DNA of 64,000 bases, from NCBI GenBank assembly GCA_017462915.1, contig JAFTQG010000042.1:18890-82889 (forward strand), given 5' to 3'. Origin of the DNA: Prevotella sp. GTDB lineage: Bacteria; Bacteroidota; Bacteroidia; Bacteroidales; Bacteroidaceae. This document shows positions 34,527 to 44,426 of the stretch, piece by piece. Made by a program: the position numbers and the translations under genes. The notes under the pieces were generated by a model, which was not told the origin of the DNA, did not search any database, and worked only from the letters and a program-made list of their open reading frames with translations. Position 1 is the stretch's first letter, and every line of letters begins with the position of its first letter.

Positions 34527-37500
34527 CTACGCCTTGACAACGAGAATCTTGGCAGTAAACTCTCCAATCTCAGATTCTATGCCGTCCGTAGCATCACCGA
34601 GGGTGATTTCGTTGGCAAGAACCTGTGCAGAGATATGCTCCCCAAAGTTCTTTATTACTCCAGCCAACTCTGGCTTGTCCTCTATCTTGACAACGATACG
34701 GTCGGTAATTTCAAGACCGCTCTCCTTACGGATAGCCTGAATGCGCTTTATCACAAGACGTGAAAGGCCTTCCTCTTTCAGCTCTGGAGTGATATTGATG
34801 TCAAGCGCCACAGTGACAGTGCCTTCCTGTGCTATTGTCCAGCCAGGGATGTCCTCTGAGATTATCTCCACATCCTCGCGCTCGATAAGTGCTACAGTAT
34901 CTGCAACATCAAGACTGATAGAGCCATTCCCCTCAAGCTCTGCAATCTGCTCCTGAGTCATAGACATTACGGCAGCATTGACGTCCTTCATGAGTTTGCC
35001 GAACTTCTTACCCATCGTGCGGAAATTACATTTCACCTTCTTTACAAGGATGCCGGCACCGCTCTCGATGAATGTGAGTTCCTTGACATTGGTCTCAGCA
35101 AGAATGACAGAAGCCATACGCTCTACACACTTACGCATCTCCATGTCCGTCGCCGGAATAGAGATTGTCTGCAACGCCTGTATTACAGGAATCTTCACTT
35201 TCTTACGCAACGAGAGGACCATAGATGTCACCTGCATGGCAACCTGCATGGCGCGCTCGAGCTCCGTATCTATCTTTGAGACATCAGCCTCCGGGAACTT
35301 TGCAAGGTGTACGCTCTCGGCCTTGTCCTTGCCCGTAACAGCATTAAGGTCGAGGAAAAGCCTGTCGGCGTAGAACGGAGACACAGGAGCCACAAGACGT
35401 GCAAGCGTATCAAGACATACATACAGTGTCTGATAAGCGGAGAGCTTGTCCTGAGTCATGCCGCCACCCCAGAAGCGTTTCTTGTTCAGACGGATATACC
35501 AATTAGAGAGCTTGTCCACGACAAACGACTGTATGAGTCTTCCTGCCGGAGTGACATCATAGTCGGAGAGATACTTGTCTACATCCTTGACCAGCGTATT
35601 GAGTTCCGACAGCAGCCAACGGTCAAAGTCCGGACGCTCTGCAAACGGGACATCGGCCTCGGAATAGTCGAATCCGTCAACATTGGCATACAGTGTAAAG
35701 AACGAATATGCCTGATGGAGCTTAATGAAGAATGAGCTTGTCACTTCCTTCACGCCATCCGGGTCGAAAGACAGATTATCCCATGGAGACGAGTTTGTCA
35801 CCATATACCAACGGACAGGGTCTGTGCCGTATTTTGCAATGCAGTCGAAAGGATTGATGACATTGCCCAGACGCTTGGACATCTTCACACCGTTCTTGTC
35901 AAGCACAAGACCGTTGGAGATGACATTCTTATATGCCACGGAGTCAAATACCATTGTCGCGATGGCATGGAGCGTGAAGAACCATCCACGTGTCTGGTCC
36001 ACACCTTCAGCAATGAAGTCTGCCGGATAGACGCGGCGAGAGTCAAGAGCCTCCTTGTTCTCAAACGGATAATGTATCTGCGCATAAGGCATGGCACCGG
36101 AATCAAACCATACGTCAATGAGGTCCAGCTCACGGGTGAGCACAGCACCGCTCTCTCCGACGAGCTTGATATAGTCAACGTAAGGACGATGGATATCAAT
36201 CTTGTCATAGTTCTCCTGCGACATGTCTCCCGGAACGAATCCCTTGTCTTTCAAAGGATTGCTCTCCATGACGCCAGCGGCAACCGACTTTTCTATCTCG
36301 TTATAAAGTTCTTCAAGCGAACCGATGCATATCTCCTCCTTAGTATCACGGTTGCGCCATATAGGCAGCGGAGTGCCCCAATAGCGTGAACGTGAGAGGT
36401 TCCAGTCATTAAGATTCTCAAGCCACTTGCCGAAACGTCCTGAGCCAGTTGACTCCGGATGCCAGTTGATGGTCTTGTTGAGTTCAAACATACGGTCCTT
36501 CTTTGCAGTCGACCTGATAAACCAAGAGTCAAGAGGATAATAGAGCACAGGCTTGTCTGTACGCCAGCAATGCGGATAGTTATGTACATGCTTCTCTATC
36601 TTGAATGCGCTGCCCTCCTCCTTCATCTCGAGGCAGATGACCACATTGAGGTCCATATCCTTCTGTGCGGCCTTTTCATCATATTTGCCACCGACATTGT
36701 ATTTCGGGTCATAGGCATTCTTGACATAGTCGCCGGAGTGCTTCCAATAGCTCTCATTCACACAAGCGCTGACGAATTCTTCATCCATGTCTTCCCTGAC
36801 GAAATACTTGCCTTGGAAATCCACCATAGGACGGGTATCTCCTGCCTTGTCTATGACAAACAGTGAAGGTATTCCGGCATCTTTTGCCACTTTAGCATCG
36901 TCTGCACCGAATGTCGGTGCTATATGCACAATGCCTGTACCGTCTTCTGTCGTCACATAGTCACCCAAGATGACACGGAACGCCTCAGCTTCCTTTACAA
37001 CAACCTTGTCATTCTCAAGCGCACAAGGCTTCACCCATGGCATCAGTTGGCTATAATGGACATCCACAAGCTCCGTACCCTTGCCACGCCACAGGATTTC
37101 GACAGGGACATCGTTTCCTTCCTCGTCCTTTGAAGGCTGGAAATAAGCGCCCATACGGTTCTCGGCAAGGACATATACGGCTTCCTCACCTGTATATGGA
37201 TTATGTCCCTTCACGGCTACATAGTCTATCTTCGGGCCGACACACAGCGCTGTATTAGAAGGCAATGTCCATGGTGTAGTCGTCCATGCAAGGATATAGA
37301 GCGGAAGCTCTGTGTCTATGCCGAGCGGATTCTCGTCAGCGACCTTGAACTGTGCCGTCACCGTAGTATCTTTTACATCACGATAGCATCCAGGCTGGTT
37401 GAGCTCATGAGACGACAGTCCTGTACCTGCCGCAGGCGAATAAGGCTGTATCGTGTAGCCCTTATACAGCAAGTCCTTGTCATACAGTTGCTTCAAGAGC

Positions 37501-37988
37501 CACCAGAGAGACTCTATATACTTTATATCATAGGTAATGTAAGGATGCTCAAGGTCAACGAAATAGCCCATCTTGTCCGTCAGCTGTGTCCACTCATCCG
37601 TGTACATCATCACATTCTTGCGGCAAGCGTCATTATACTCATCAACGCTGATTTTCTTGCCTATGTCCTCCTTTGTTATCCCAAGGCTTTTCTCCACAGA
37701 GAGTTCCACCGGCAATCCATGGGTATCCCAGCCAGCCTTACGCTTCACCTGGTATCCCTTCATAGTCTTATAGCGGAGGAATGTATCCTTTATCGTACGT
37801 CCCATGACATGATGGATACCCGGATGTCCGTTAGCGGACGGAGGTCCCTCAAAGAATACGAACTGTGGACATCTTTCTTTCTCGTCGATACTCTTGTGGA
37901 AAACATCTTTTTCTTTCCACAAAGCAAGAACCTCGTTATTGACATCTGTGAGGTTCAGGGTCTTGTGCTCAGCGAATTTCTTTGCCAT
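34527..37988 (-). CDS. ileS: isoleucyl-tRNA synthetase
   Basis: Class I synthetase of 1153 residues from ATG 37988 (MAKKFAEHKTLNLTDVNNEV). The HIGH-type motif is HPGIHHVMG (near residue 55), and the KMSKR motif is KMSKRLGN. The CP1 editing domain with WTTTPWTLPSN is intact, and the C-terminal region lacks a clear zinc cluster (type 2, eukaryote-like, as in many Bacteroidetes). A further upstream ATG at 38039 lies past the promoter distance and is less likely. First gene of the run to lspA, DUF4296, TetR and the oxidoreductase. The small TraR/DksA-type gene often found between ileS and lspA in this order is absent. Confidence 0.96.
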   Translation of the reverse strand: MAKKFAEHKTLNLTDVNNEVLALWKEKDVFHKSIDEKERCPQFVFFEGPPSANGHPGIHHVMGRTIKDTFLRYKTMKGYQVKRKAGWDTHGLPVELSVEKSLGITKEDIGKKISVDEYNDACRKNVMMYTDEWTQLTDKMGYFVDLEHPYITYDIKYIESLWWLLKQLYDKDLLYKGYTIQPYSPAAGTGLSSHELNQPGCYRDVKDTTVTAQFKVADENPLGIDTELPLYILAWTTTPWTLPSNTALCVGPKIDYVAVKGHNPYTGEEAVYVLAENRMGAYFQPSKDEEGNDVPVEILWRGKGTELVDVHYSQLMPWVKPCALENDKVVVKEAEAFRVILGDYVTTEDGTGIVHIAPTFGADDAKVAKDAGIPSLFVIDKAGDTRPMVDFQGKYFVREDMDEEFVSACVNESYWKHSGDYVKNAYDPKYNVGGKYDEKAAQKDMDLNVVICLEMKEEGSAFKIEKHVHNYPHCWRTDKPVLYYPLDSWFIRSTAKKDRMFELNKTINWHPESTGSGRFGKWLENLNDWNLSRSRYWGTPLPIWRNRDTKEEICIGSLEELYNEIEKSVAAGVMESNPLKDKGFVPGDMSQENYDKIDIHRPYVDYIKLVGESGAVLTRELDLIDVWFDSGAMPYAQIHYPFENKEALDSRRVYPADFIAEGVDQTRGWFFTLHAIATMVFDSVAYKNVISNGLVLDKNGVKMSKRLGNVINPFDCIAKYGTDPVRWYMVTNSSPWDNLSFDPDGVKEVTSSFFIKLHQAYSFFTLYANVDGFDYSEADVPFAERPDFDRWLLSELNTLVKDVDKYLSDYDVTPAGRLIQSFVVDKLSNWYIRLNKKRFWGGGMTQDKLSAYQTLYVCLDTLARLVAPVSPFYADRLFLDLNAVTGKDKAESVHLAKFPEADVSKIDTELERAMQVAMQVTSMVLSLRKKVKIPVIQALQTISIPATDMEMRKCVERMASVILAETNVKELTFIESGAGILVKKVKCNFRTMGKKFGKLMKDVNAAVMSMTQEQIAELEGNGSISLDVADTVALIEREDVEIISEDIPGWTIAQEGTVTVALDINITPELKEEGLSRLVIKRIQAIRKESGLEITDRIVVKIEDKPELAGVIKNFGEHISAQVLANEITLGDATDGIESEIGEFTAKILVVKA

Positions 37989-38064
37989 TTTTATTGTAGT
38001 TTTATTCCTTTCGTTTTGAATATTCATACGTCGCTCCACGTCTTGGAGTGCGCATATTAGGATG

Positions 38065-38095
38065 CAAATTTAGCAATTTTCCACGACTTGGCAAA
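38065..38095 (-). promoter_or_regulatory. ileS promoter
   Basis: Reverse strand TTTG (38092-38095), 19 bp, TAAATTTG (38065-38072). Confidence 0.65.
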
Positions 38096-38142
38096 ACGTT
38101 TATACCTTTTTTAATAACAAAGAAATTAAAATCCTGCAAATA

Positions 38143-38174
38143 TTTGGTGACATCAGAAAAAAACACTACCTTTG
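38143..38174 (+). promoter_or_regulatory. promoter of the aminotransferase gene
   Basis: TTTG (38143-38146), 20 bp, TACCTTTG (38167-38174). It is divergent from the ileS promoter. Confidence 0.65.
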
Positions 38175-38235
38175 CCAATAATATATGCCCACAGCAGGGC
38201 TTACCTTTTTCATTCACAAATCAACAATCCCCAAT

Positions 38236-39441
38236 ATGCCAAAGATTTCAATCCGAGGCCATGAGATGCCGGAATCGCCAATCAGAAAGCTGGCACCTCT
38301 GGCAGCCGCAGCAAAGAAGCGCGGCACGAAGGTCTATCATCTGAACATCGGCCAGCCAGACCTCCCTACTCCACAGGAAGGCCTGCACGCCCTGAAAAAC
38401 ATAGACCGCACGATTCTCGAGTACTCACCATCGCAAGGCTATCTGTCATATAGAGAGAAACTTGTAGGTTACTATAAGAAGTTCAATATCAATGTCTCTG
38501 CCGATGACATCATCATCACCGCAGGTGGCTCGGAGGCTGTATTGTTCTCATTCCTTGCCTGTCTGAATCCTGGTGACGAGATTATCGTCCCTGAACCGGC
38601 TTATGCCAATTACATGGCATTCGCGATTTCCGCCGGAGCAAAGATACGCACCATCGCCACAACCATCGAGGAGGGCTTCTCCCTGCCTAAGGTCGAGAAG
38701 TTCGAGGAACTTATCAACGAGCGTACACGTGCCATCATGATATGCAACCCGAACAACCCTACCGGGTATCTTTATACACGCCGCGAGATGAACCAGATAC
38801 GCGACTTGGTGAAGAAATATGACCTTTATCTCTTCTCTGACGAGGTTTACCGCGAATATATCTATACCGGTTCGCCATATATCTCTGCCTGCCACTTGGA
38901 AGGAATAGAGGACAATGTCGTGCTCATCGACTCCGTGTCAAAACGATATTCCGAGTGTGGCATCCGCATCGGCGCATTAATCACGAAGAATGCCGAGGTG
39001 CGTGCCGCCGTCATGAAATTCTGTCAGGCACGTCTCTCCCCACCGCTTATCGGACAGATTGTCGCGGAAGCATCACTTGATGCTCCAGAGGAATATCATA
39101 GAGACGTATACGATGAATATGTAGAGCGCCGCAAATGCCTTGTAGACGGTCTCAACAGAATACCTGGTGTCTACTCCCCTATCCCTATGGGAGCATTCTA
39201 CACCGTGGCGAAACTGCCTGTCGACGACGCCGAGAAGTTCTGCCGCTGGTGTCTTGAGTCGTTTGAATATGAGGGAGCTACCGTCATGATGGCTCCTGCT
39301 GCAGGATTCTATACTACTCCTGGGGCAGGAATAAACCAGGTACGTATTGCATACGTGCTGAAGAAAAACGACCTTGAACATGCCCTCATCGTCTTGAGAA
39401 AGGCTCTTGAGGCATATCCGGGACATATCATGGAGGACTGA
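38236..39441 (+). CDS. PLP-dependent aminotransferase class I/II
   Basis: 401 residues from ATG 38236 (MPKISIRGHEMPESPIRKL); a start at 38185 is possible but follows the promoter very closely. Fold type I motifs: NIGQPDLPTP, TAGGSEAVLFSF, NPNNPTGYLYTRRE, SDEVYREYIY, and the Schiff-base Lys in DSVSKRYSECGIRIG. The substrate amino acid is not readable. The next gene overlaps by one base (TGATG). Confidence 0.93.
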   Translation: MPKISIRGHEMPESPIRKLAPLAAAAKKRGTKVYHLNIGQPDLPTPQEGLHALKNIDRTILEYSPSQGYLSYREKLVGYYKKFNINVSADDIIITAGGSEAVLFSFLACLNPGDEIIVPEPAYANYMAFAISAGAKIRTIATTIEEGFSLPKVEKFEELINERTRAIMICNPNNPTGYLYTRREMNQIRDLVKKYDLYLFSDEVYREYIYTGSPYISACHLEGIEDNVVLIDSVSKRYSECGIRIGALITKNAEVRAAVMKFCQARLSPPLIGQIVAEASLDAPEEYHRDVYDEYVERRKCLVDGLNRIPGVYSPIPMGAFYTVAKLPVDDAEKFCRWCLESFEYEGATVMMAPAAGFYTTPGAGINQVRIAYVLKKNDLEHALIVLRKALEAYPGHIMED

Positions 39442-40700
39442 TGCTCAGCAGATTCCTTGCAAAAAAGATATACAACGACTCCGGCGACACAAAGAGAGTG
39501 TCGCTGCCGGCCGTCCGTATCGCCACACTCGGTATGGCGACAGGAATTGCTGTGATGATTGTCTCCGTAGCCGTTGTCTTCGGATTCAAGCATACCATAC
39601 GTGACAAGGTCATCGGATTCGGAAGCCATATCGTCGTGCAGAATTTCTCAAACGTGCAGAATGACAATATGGCCCAGATAGGTGTGTCGGACTCGATGCT
39701 CTCCGTGTTGAGGAAAGCTCCCGGTGTTAACCACACGCAGAGGTATGCCATGAAGCAGGGACTGCTGAAGACCGACACCGACTTTCTCGGCATCATGCTG
39801 AAAGGTGTCGGGCAGGAATGGGACTCCACCTTCATAGCCCGAAGCATCATTGACGGCGCTATACCTGCATCCATTTACAAGAAGGACGGACAACCGGCAC
39901 AACCTCAGATTCTTATATCAAAGATAATGGCTGACAAGCTGGGGCTGAAAGTAAAAGACAGGGTGCTGGCATATTTCCTCGGAAAAGACAATGTGCGCAT
40001 GAGGAGATTTGTAATATCGGGCATCTACCAGACAAACCTTACAAAATACGACGAGTCTATGGTATTCTGCGACCTCAATACCGTACAGAAGCTGAATGGC
40101 TGGGACAGCGATGAGGTCAGCGGAGTGGAGATGACTGTCAATGATTTCGGCAGCATCGGCGAGACGGCAGAATGGCTGATACATAAAGTCAACCGCACCA
40201 AAGACTGCTACGGCAACACGTATGTCTCTTCCACCATAAAGGAAATCAATCCGCAGATATTCTCCTGGCTCGACCTTCTTGACCTCAACGTGTGGATAAT
40301 ACTCGCACTGATGATATGCGTGGCTTCCGTAACAATGATCAGCGGACTGCTCATCATCATACTTGAACGCGTGCCGATGATAGGCATACTGAAAGCCCTC
40401 GGTTCACGAAACAGTGTGATACGCCATACATTCCTTTGGTTCGGGATGTTCATCATAGCAAAGGGACTTGTCATTGGCAACATACTCGGTATAGGTATAT
40501 GCCTGTTGCAGAGATACACAGGTATAGTGAAACTTGACCCAGCGACATATTATGTATCGGAAGTGCCTGTAGAACTGAACATTCCTGCTATCCTGCTTAT
40601 CAATGTCGGGACTTTCATCATTTGCACGCTGGTGCTCACAATGCCGAGCTTCCTTGTATCACGTATCCAACCTGCAAAGACTATAAAATTTGGAGAATAA
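39441..40700 (+). CDS. FtsX-like ABC permease, LolC/LolE type
   Basis: 419 residues: one N-terminal transmembrane helix (about 30-50), a large periplasmic domain (50-275) and three C-terminal helices ending ...SFLVSRIQPAKTIKFGE. The architecture matches the lipoprotein-releasing LolC/E and MacB permeases. The cognate ATPase is not adjacent. Given the lipoprotein-rich envelope of this phylum, LolC/E function is the best inference. Translationally coupled to the aminotransferase. Confidence 0.88.
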   Translation: MLSRFLAKKIYNDSGDTKRVSLPAVRIATLGMATGIAVMIVSVAVVFGFKHTIRDKVIGFGSHIVVQNFSNVQNDNMAQIGVSDSMLSVLRKAPGVNHTQRYAMKQGLLKTDTDFLGIMLKGVGQEWDSTFIARSIIDGAIPASIYKKDGQPAQPQILISKIMADKLGLKVKDRVLAYFLGKDNVRMRRFVISGIYQTNLTKYDESMVFCDLNTVQKLNGWDSDEVSGVEMTVNDFGSIGETAEWLIHKVNRTKDCYGNTYVSSTIKEINPQIFSWLDLLDLNVWIILALMICVASVTMISGLLIIILERVPMIGILKALGSRNSVIRHTFLWFGMFIIAKGLVIGNILGIGICLLQRYTGIVKLDPATYYVSEVPVELNIPAILLINVGTFIICTLVLTMPSFLVSRIQPAKTIKFGE

Positions 40701-40727
40701 AAGGCAACAAAGACACATGTTACATAA

Positions 40728-40774
40728 AAAACGGCAACAGGGCTGAAGTATCTTCTTTGCTCTGTTGCCGTTTT
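40728..40774 (+). terminator. terminator after the LolC/E-type permease
   Basis: AAAACGGCAACAG (40728-40740) pairs perfectly with CTGTTGCCGTTTT (40762-40774). Confidence 0.85.
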
Positions 40775-40800
40775 CATATATCTGGCCGCATTTTGCTTAT

Positions 40801-40993
40801 CCCAAATCGGTCATTAGATTTCACTTCGTTTCGTTTTTATCTCCGTTGTATTGCGACCACTTCGGCGACGGCATAGCGGGCTATGGCGAGACGGAACGGG
40901 AAGCAAGACAGCGAAGAGAAAGGCGAAACGAACGAAAAGACCATATAACAATAACAGAACATTACCGTATGTCGGTCTAATGACCGATTTGGG
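40801..40993. mobile_element. MITE-like element family 2
   Basis: 193 bp with perfect 18-bp terminal inverted repeats CCCAAATCGGTCATTAGA (40801-40818) and its complement (40976-40993). Inside, TTCGTTTCG pairs with CGAAACGAA, and the centre is CATAGCGGGCTATG, the complement of the family 1 centre. Noncoding. Confidence 0.8.
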
Positions 40994-41028
40994 TTTATAT
41001 CTTTTGTATACAAGGATTCAATCCTGAC

Positions 41029-42915
41029 CTATTTTTTCTTTTTCCGTCCAGCCTCATCATCTATGGATGACTTGGCCTTGCTCTCCACATAGCGTTTCAC
41101 ATCAAAACCATATTCCAGAGTTGTCTTCAGTGTTCCTGTCTTGATGCTGTATGAGAGACGCAGGGAGTCGAGCGCATTGCCATACTGTTTTTTTACGGCT
41201 TTATTGTTTATGGTAACGGCTGATGCTTCCATTACAGGTGAGAGTATGTCCTGGACCTTAGCAAGAAAATACTCAGAAGCAGAATGAATGCGTCGGCAAA
41301 GTTGCTCATCCTTAATATAATTGACACCCGAACGGGAGAGTATAGTGTCATACTGCACCTTGAACCTGTCTGCGACAGCCACCAGCTCTGTGAGAATACG
41401 TGGCTGGGCATCACGGATCATGTCCACGAAAGCAGGATGCGAGTTATGCAGATTGGTGCATACCACACGCATGAGATACTCGAAATCATAGGCAAGTTTG
41501 CCGAACGAGAACTGCTCCTGCAACAGATGGTAGTAATATTCATACCGCAGACGCGGCAGACGGTCTACACTGTCGGCCGATGATGCCAATGATGTCGATA
41601 CATAGTCATTGACTTTCTGGTCGGTAATGACACTTCCAGCATCAAGCGGAGCGGAGAGCACGAGTCCTTCGAGTGTACGGCAACGTGACAGGGCGACATA
41701 CACCTGCCCATGGGTGAAGGCGCTGTTCGCGTCTATCACTGCATGGTCAAAGGTAAGTCCCTGAGACTTATGCACGGTAATAGCCCATGCAAGGCGCAGA
41801 GGATACTGTCGGAACGTGCCGTCCACCTCCTCGCGTATCTCCTTAGTCTCTTCGTCTATGATATATTTCTTGTTTTCCCACTCCTCCTGCTGCACTTCTA
41901 TCCTATACCGTCTCCCGTTGTCTCCAGCACAGGAGACGACAAGTCCGCGCGGAGAGATTTCCTCCACACGCCCTATCTTGCCGTTATAATAACGCTTCTC
42001 CTGCGAATTGTCATTCTTCAGGAACATCACTTGCGCTCCTGCCTTCAATACCAGACGCTCGTCGGTAGGAAAGGACAGTTCTGGAAAATCACCTGTTATC
42101 TTCGCCTTGAACGTGACGGCAGGAGACGGCAGGGCAGCAAGGCGGCTGTCATTATACCGTTGTGCCATGACGTTATGCGTCGTCAGCCTTATCCAGTCCT
42201 CGCTCTCACGGAAACCGGGGACATAGCGCGAGTTCAAGGCCGACAGGATATCGGCCGTCACACGGTTTTCACGAATGGCGGAAAGGATGGAGACGAAATG
42301 CTCGTTCTGCTGACGGTAAATGCGTTGCAGCTCTATGGTGACATACGGGAGATGCTGCAAAGCCTGTGCACTGAAGAAGTACGGCGTCTCGTAATATTGC
42401 GACAGCAGGCTCCACTCCTCGTCCTTCACTACAGGAGGCAACTGCTGAAGGTCTCCGATAAGGAGAAGCTGCACGCCGCCGAAAGGCGACAGCGGGTCGC
42501 GGTACTTTCGCAGGACATCATCCACGGCGTCAAGGAGGTCACAGCGTACCATGGACACCTCGTCTATCACAAGCAGGTCCATGGTGCGGATAAGATTCTT
42601 CTTCTGCTTGGACATGCTGAAATATTTCTTGTCCTTCGGCGGACGCCCGCGTCTCTTTGCATCGGGATTGTTCGTGACGCCAGGTATGAAGGGCTTGAAG
42701 TCAAGCTGGAAGAACGAGTGCACCGTCTGGCCATCAGCGTTCAGCGCGGCAACACCTGTAGGCGCAAGCACTACCATACGTTTCGGCGACAGCTCGCGCA
42801 GACGCTTGAGGAATGTCGTCTTGCCCGTACCGGCCTTGCCAGTAAGGAACACGCTCGTCTGCGTGCCGGCGATATACTGCCAGGCAAGATTCATCTCGTC
42901 ATTGTGCTGTGCCAT
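41029..42915 (-). CDS. Pif1/RecD-like superfamily 1 DNA helicase
   Basis: 628 residues. ATPase motifs in order: Walker A LTGKAGTGKTTFLK (about 25), APTGVAALNADGQTVHSFF (motif Ia), LLVIDEVSMV (motif II), GDLQQLPPV (motif III), RIYRQQ (motif IV), a UvrD/RecD-type C-terminus with AWAITVHKSQGLTFDHAVID (motif V) and YVALSRCRTLEGL (motif VI). A C-terminal helical extension ends in KKKK. Role in replication or repair is inferred. Its 5' leader is a solo MITE end that meets the ATG. Confidence 0.92.
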   Translation of the reverse strand: MAQHNDEMNLAWQYIAGTQTSVFLTGKAGTGKTTFLKRLRELSPKRMVVLAPTGVAALNADGQTVHSFFQLDFKPFIPGVTNNPDAKRRGRPPKDKKYFSMSKQKKNLIRTMDLLVIDEVSMVRCDLLDAVDDVLRKYRDPLSPFGGVQLLLIGDLQQLPPVVKDEEWSLLSQYYETPYFFSAQALQHLPYVTIELQRIYRQQNEHFVSILSAIRENRVTADILSALNSRYVPGFRESEDWIRLTTHNVMAQRYNDSRLAALPSPAVTFKAKITGDFPELSFPTDERLVLKAGAQVMFLKNDNSQEKRYYNGKIGRVEEISPRGLVVSCAGDNGRRYRIEVQQEEWENKKYIIDEETKEIREEVDGTFRQYPLRLAWAITVHKSQGLTFDHAVIDANSAFTHGQVYVALSRCRTLEGLVLSAPLDAGSVITDQKVNDYVSTSLASSADSVDRLPRLRYEYYYHLLQEQFSFGKLAYDFEYLMRVVCTNLHNSHPAFVDMIRDAQPRILTELVAVADRFKVQYDTILSRSGVNYIKDEQLCRRIHSASEYFLAKVQDILSPVMEASAVTINNKAVKKQYGNALDSLRLSYSIKTGTLKTTLEYGFDVKRYVESKAKSSIDDEAGRKKKK

Positions 42916-42916
42916 G

Positions 42917-42948
42917 TATACTATACATTAAGTTGGGTGACTTACTTA
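42917..42948. mobile_element. solo end of MITE-like family 1
   Basis: TATACTATACATTAAGTTGG then GTGACTTACTTA is the right-hand terminus of family 1 without the rest. It begins two bases beyond the helicase ATG, so it forms the gene's leader. Confidence 0.65.
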
Positions 42949-42957
42949 TGTGTTAAA

Positions 42958-42992
42958 ACAAAAAAGGACTCTCCCTTGACGAGAGAGTCCTT
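42958..42992 (-). terminator. uxaC terminator
   Basis: AAGGACTCTC (42964-42973) pairs with GAGAGTCCTT (42983-42992), followed on the reverse strand by TTTTTTGTTT. Confidence 0.85.
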
Positions 42993-43010
42993 AAAGCTGT
43001 ATGCGGTCGA

Positions 43011-44426
43011 TTAGAACTGGAAGTAGTTCTTTGCGTTATTGTAGCAGATATCCTCTACCATCTGGCGCACGCGCTTCTCCTCATAGCCTGTGAAAGGTAT
43101 GATGCCTGCCTCGATGTCGTTGCCGAGGAGGTTGCAGAGAGTGCGGCGGAAATACTCGTGGCGTGGATAAGAGAGGAACGAGCGGGAGTCTGTCAGCATA
43201 CCCACGAAACGTGAGAGGAGACCGAGTACAGAGAGAGCGTTCATCTGCTTCTCCATGCCGTCCTTCTGATCGAGGAACCACCAGCCTGAACCGAACTGTA
43301 TCTTGCCTGCAACGGAGCCGTCCTGGAAGTTGCCGAGCATAGTGGCAATCACCTCGTTGGCACAAGGGTTGAGGTTGTAGAGGATAGTCTTTGCGAGTGT
43401 ACCCTCTGTGTTCAGTTCGTCAAGGAAGTGTGACATTGCCTTCGCTGTCGTGAACTCGCCGATAGAGTCGAAACCTGTATCAGGACCGAGCTGTGCAAAC
43501 ATCTTGGAGTTGTTGTTGCGGATAGCACCATAGTGATACTGCTGTGTCCAGCCTGAAGCATAGTCCATCTTGCCCTGAGCCTTCAGGTAAGCATGTTTGT
43601 ACTTACGCTGCTCCTCTACTGTAGGTGTAGTACCGGCAAGAGCCTTCGCCATGATAGCGTCGATCTCCGCGTCTGTGTACGGCTCGTCATAGAACTCCTC
43701 TATGCCGTGGTCAGAGAGCCTGCAGCCCATAGAGTCGAAGAAGTCGTGACGCTTCTGGAGAGCCTCGTTGAGCGACGCGAAGTCCTTGATGTCCACATCA
43801 GCCACCTCTGCGAGCTTCTCGATGTAAGCCTTCCATGTTGCAGCCTCGATATTCATGCCTGCGTCAGGACGCCATGTAGGGAGCATACGTGTCTTTGCTG
43901 TAGGGTCTGCCTTCACTACCTTGTGCCACTCGAGAGAGTCTGCCGGGTCGTCTGTTGTGCAGACAATCTCCACATTATAGTGCTCCATCATTCCGCGCGG
44001 GCAGAATTTCGGGTCGTTCTTGATCATGTCGTTACACTTGTCGTAGATTTCCTTAGCATTCTCTGGATTGAGAGTCTCCTCGATGCCGAAGGCTGTCTTC
44101 AGCTCAAGGTGTGTCCAGTGGTAGAGAGGATTGCGGAATGTATAAGGCACAGTCTCTGCCCACTTCTCGAACTTCTCCCAGTCTGTAGTGTCCTTGCCTG
44201 TACAGAAGCGCTCGTCGATGCCGTTTGAACGCATTGCGCGCCACTTGTAGTGGTCGCCCATAAGCCATATCTGCGCTATGGAGTCAAACTTCTTGTTCTC
44301 GGCAACCATCTGCGGGATAAGGTGGCAGTGATAGTCGATGATAGGCATCTTCGCCGCATGATTGTGGTAGAGGTCTTTCGCTGTCTCGGTCTCGAGAAGG
44401 AAATCAGGATCATTGAACTTTTTCAT
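43011..44426 (-). CDS. uxaC: glucuronate isomerase
   Basis: Converts D-glucuronate to D-fructuronate (and galacturonate to tagaturonate), the first step in hexuronate use. 471 residues, normal length. Visible: MPIIDYHCHLIPQ with the metal His pair near residue 33, CTTDDPADSLEWH, LPTWRPDAG, and the amidohydrolase-like C-terminal GSGWWFLDQKDGMEKQM. No uxuA or uxaB partner is in the window. A TATATTTG box at 44478-44485 may be its -7 element. Confidence 0.97.
   Translation of the reverse strand: MKKFNDPDFLLETETAKDLYHNHAAKMPIIDYHCHLIPQMVAENKKFDSIAQIWLMGDHYKWRAMRSNGIDERFCTGKDTTDWEKFEKWAETVPYTFRNPLYHWTHLELKTAFGIEETLNPENAKEIYDKCNDMIKNDPKFCPRGMMEHYNVEIVCTTDDPADSLEWHKVVKADPTAKTRMLPTWRPDAGMNIEAATWKAYIEKLAEVADVDIKDFASLNEALQKRHDFFDSMGCRLSDHGIEEFYDEPYTDAEIDAIMAKALAGTTPTVEEQRKYKHAYLKAQGKMDYASGWTQQYHYGAIRNNNSKMFAQLGPDTGFDSIGEFTTAKAMSHFLDELNTEGTLAKTILYNLNPCANEVIATMLGNFQDGSVAGKIQFGSGWWFLDQKDGMEKQMNALSVLGLLSRFVGMLTDSRSFLSYPRHEYFRRTLCNLLGNDIEAGIIPFTGYEEKRVRQMVEDICYNNAKNYFQF

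Noticed and set aside
41710-43014. 434-codon open frame on the plus strand
   Set aside because: Antisense to the helicase gene, crosses its start and the uxaC terminator; a shadow frame.
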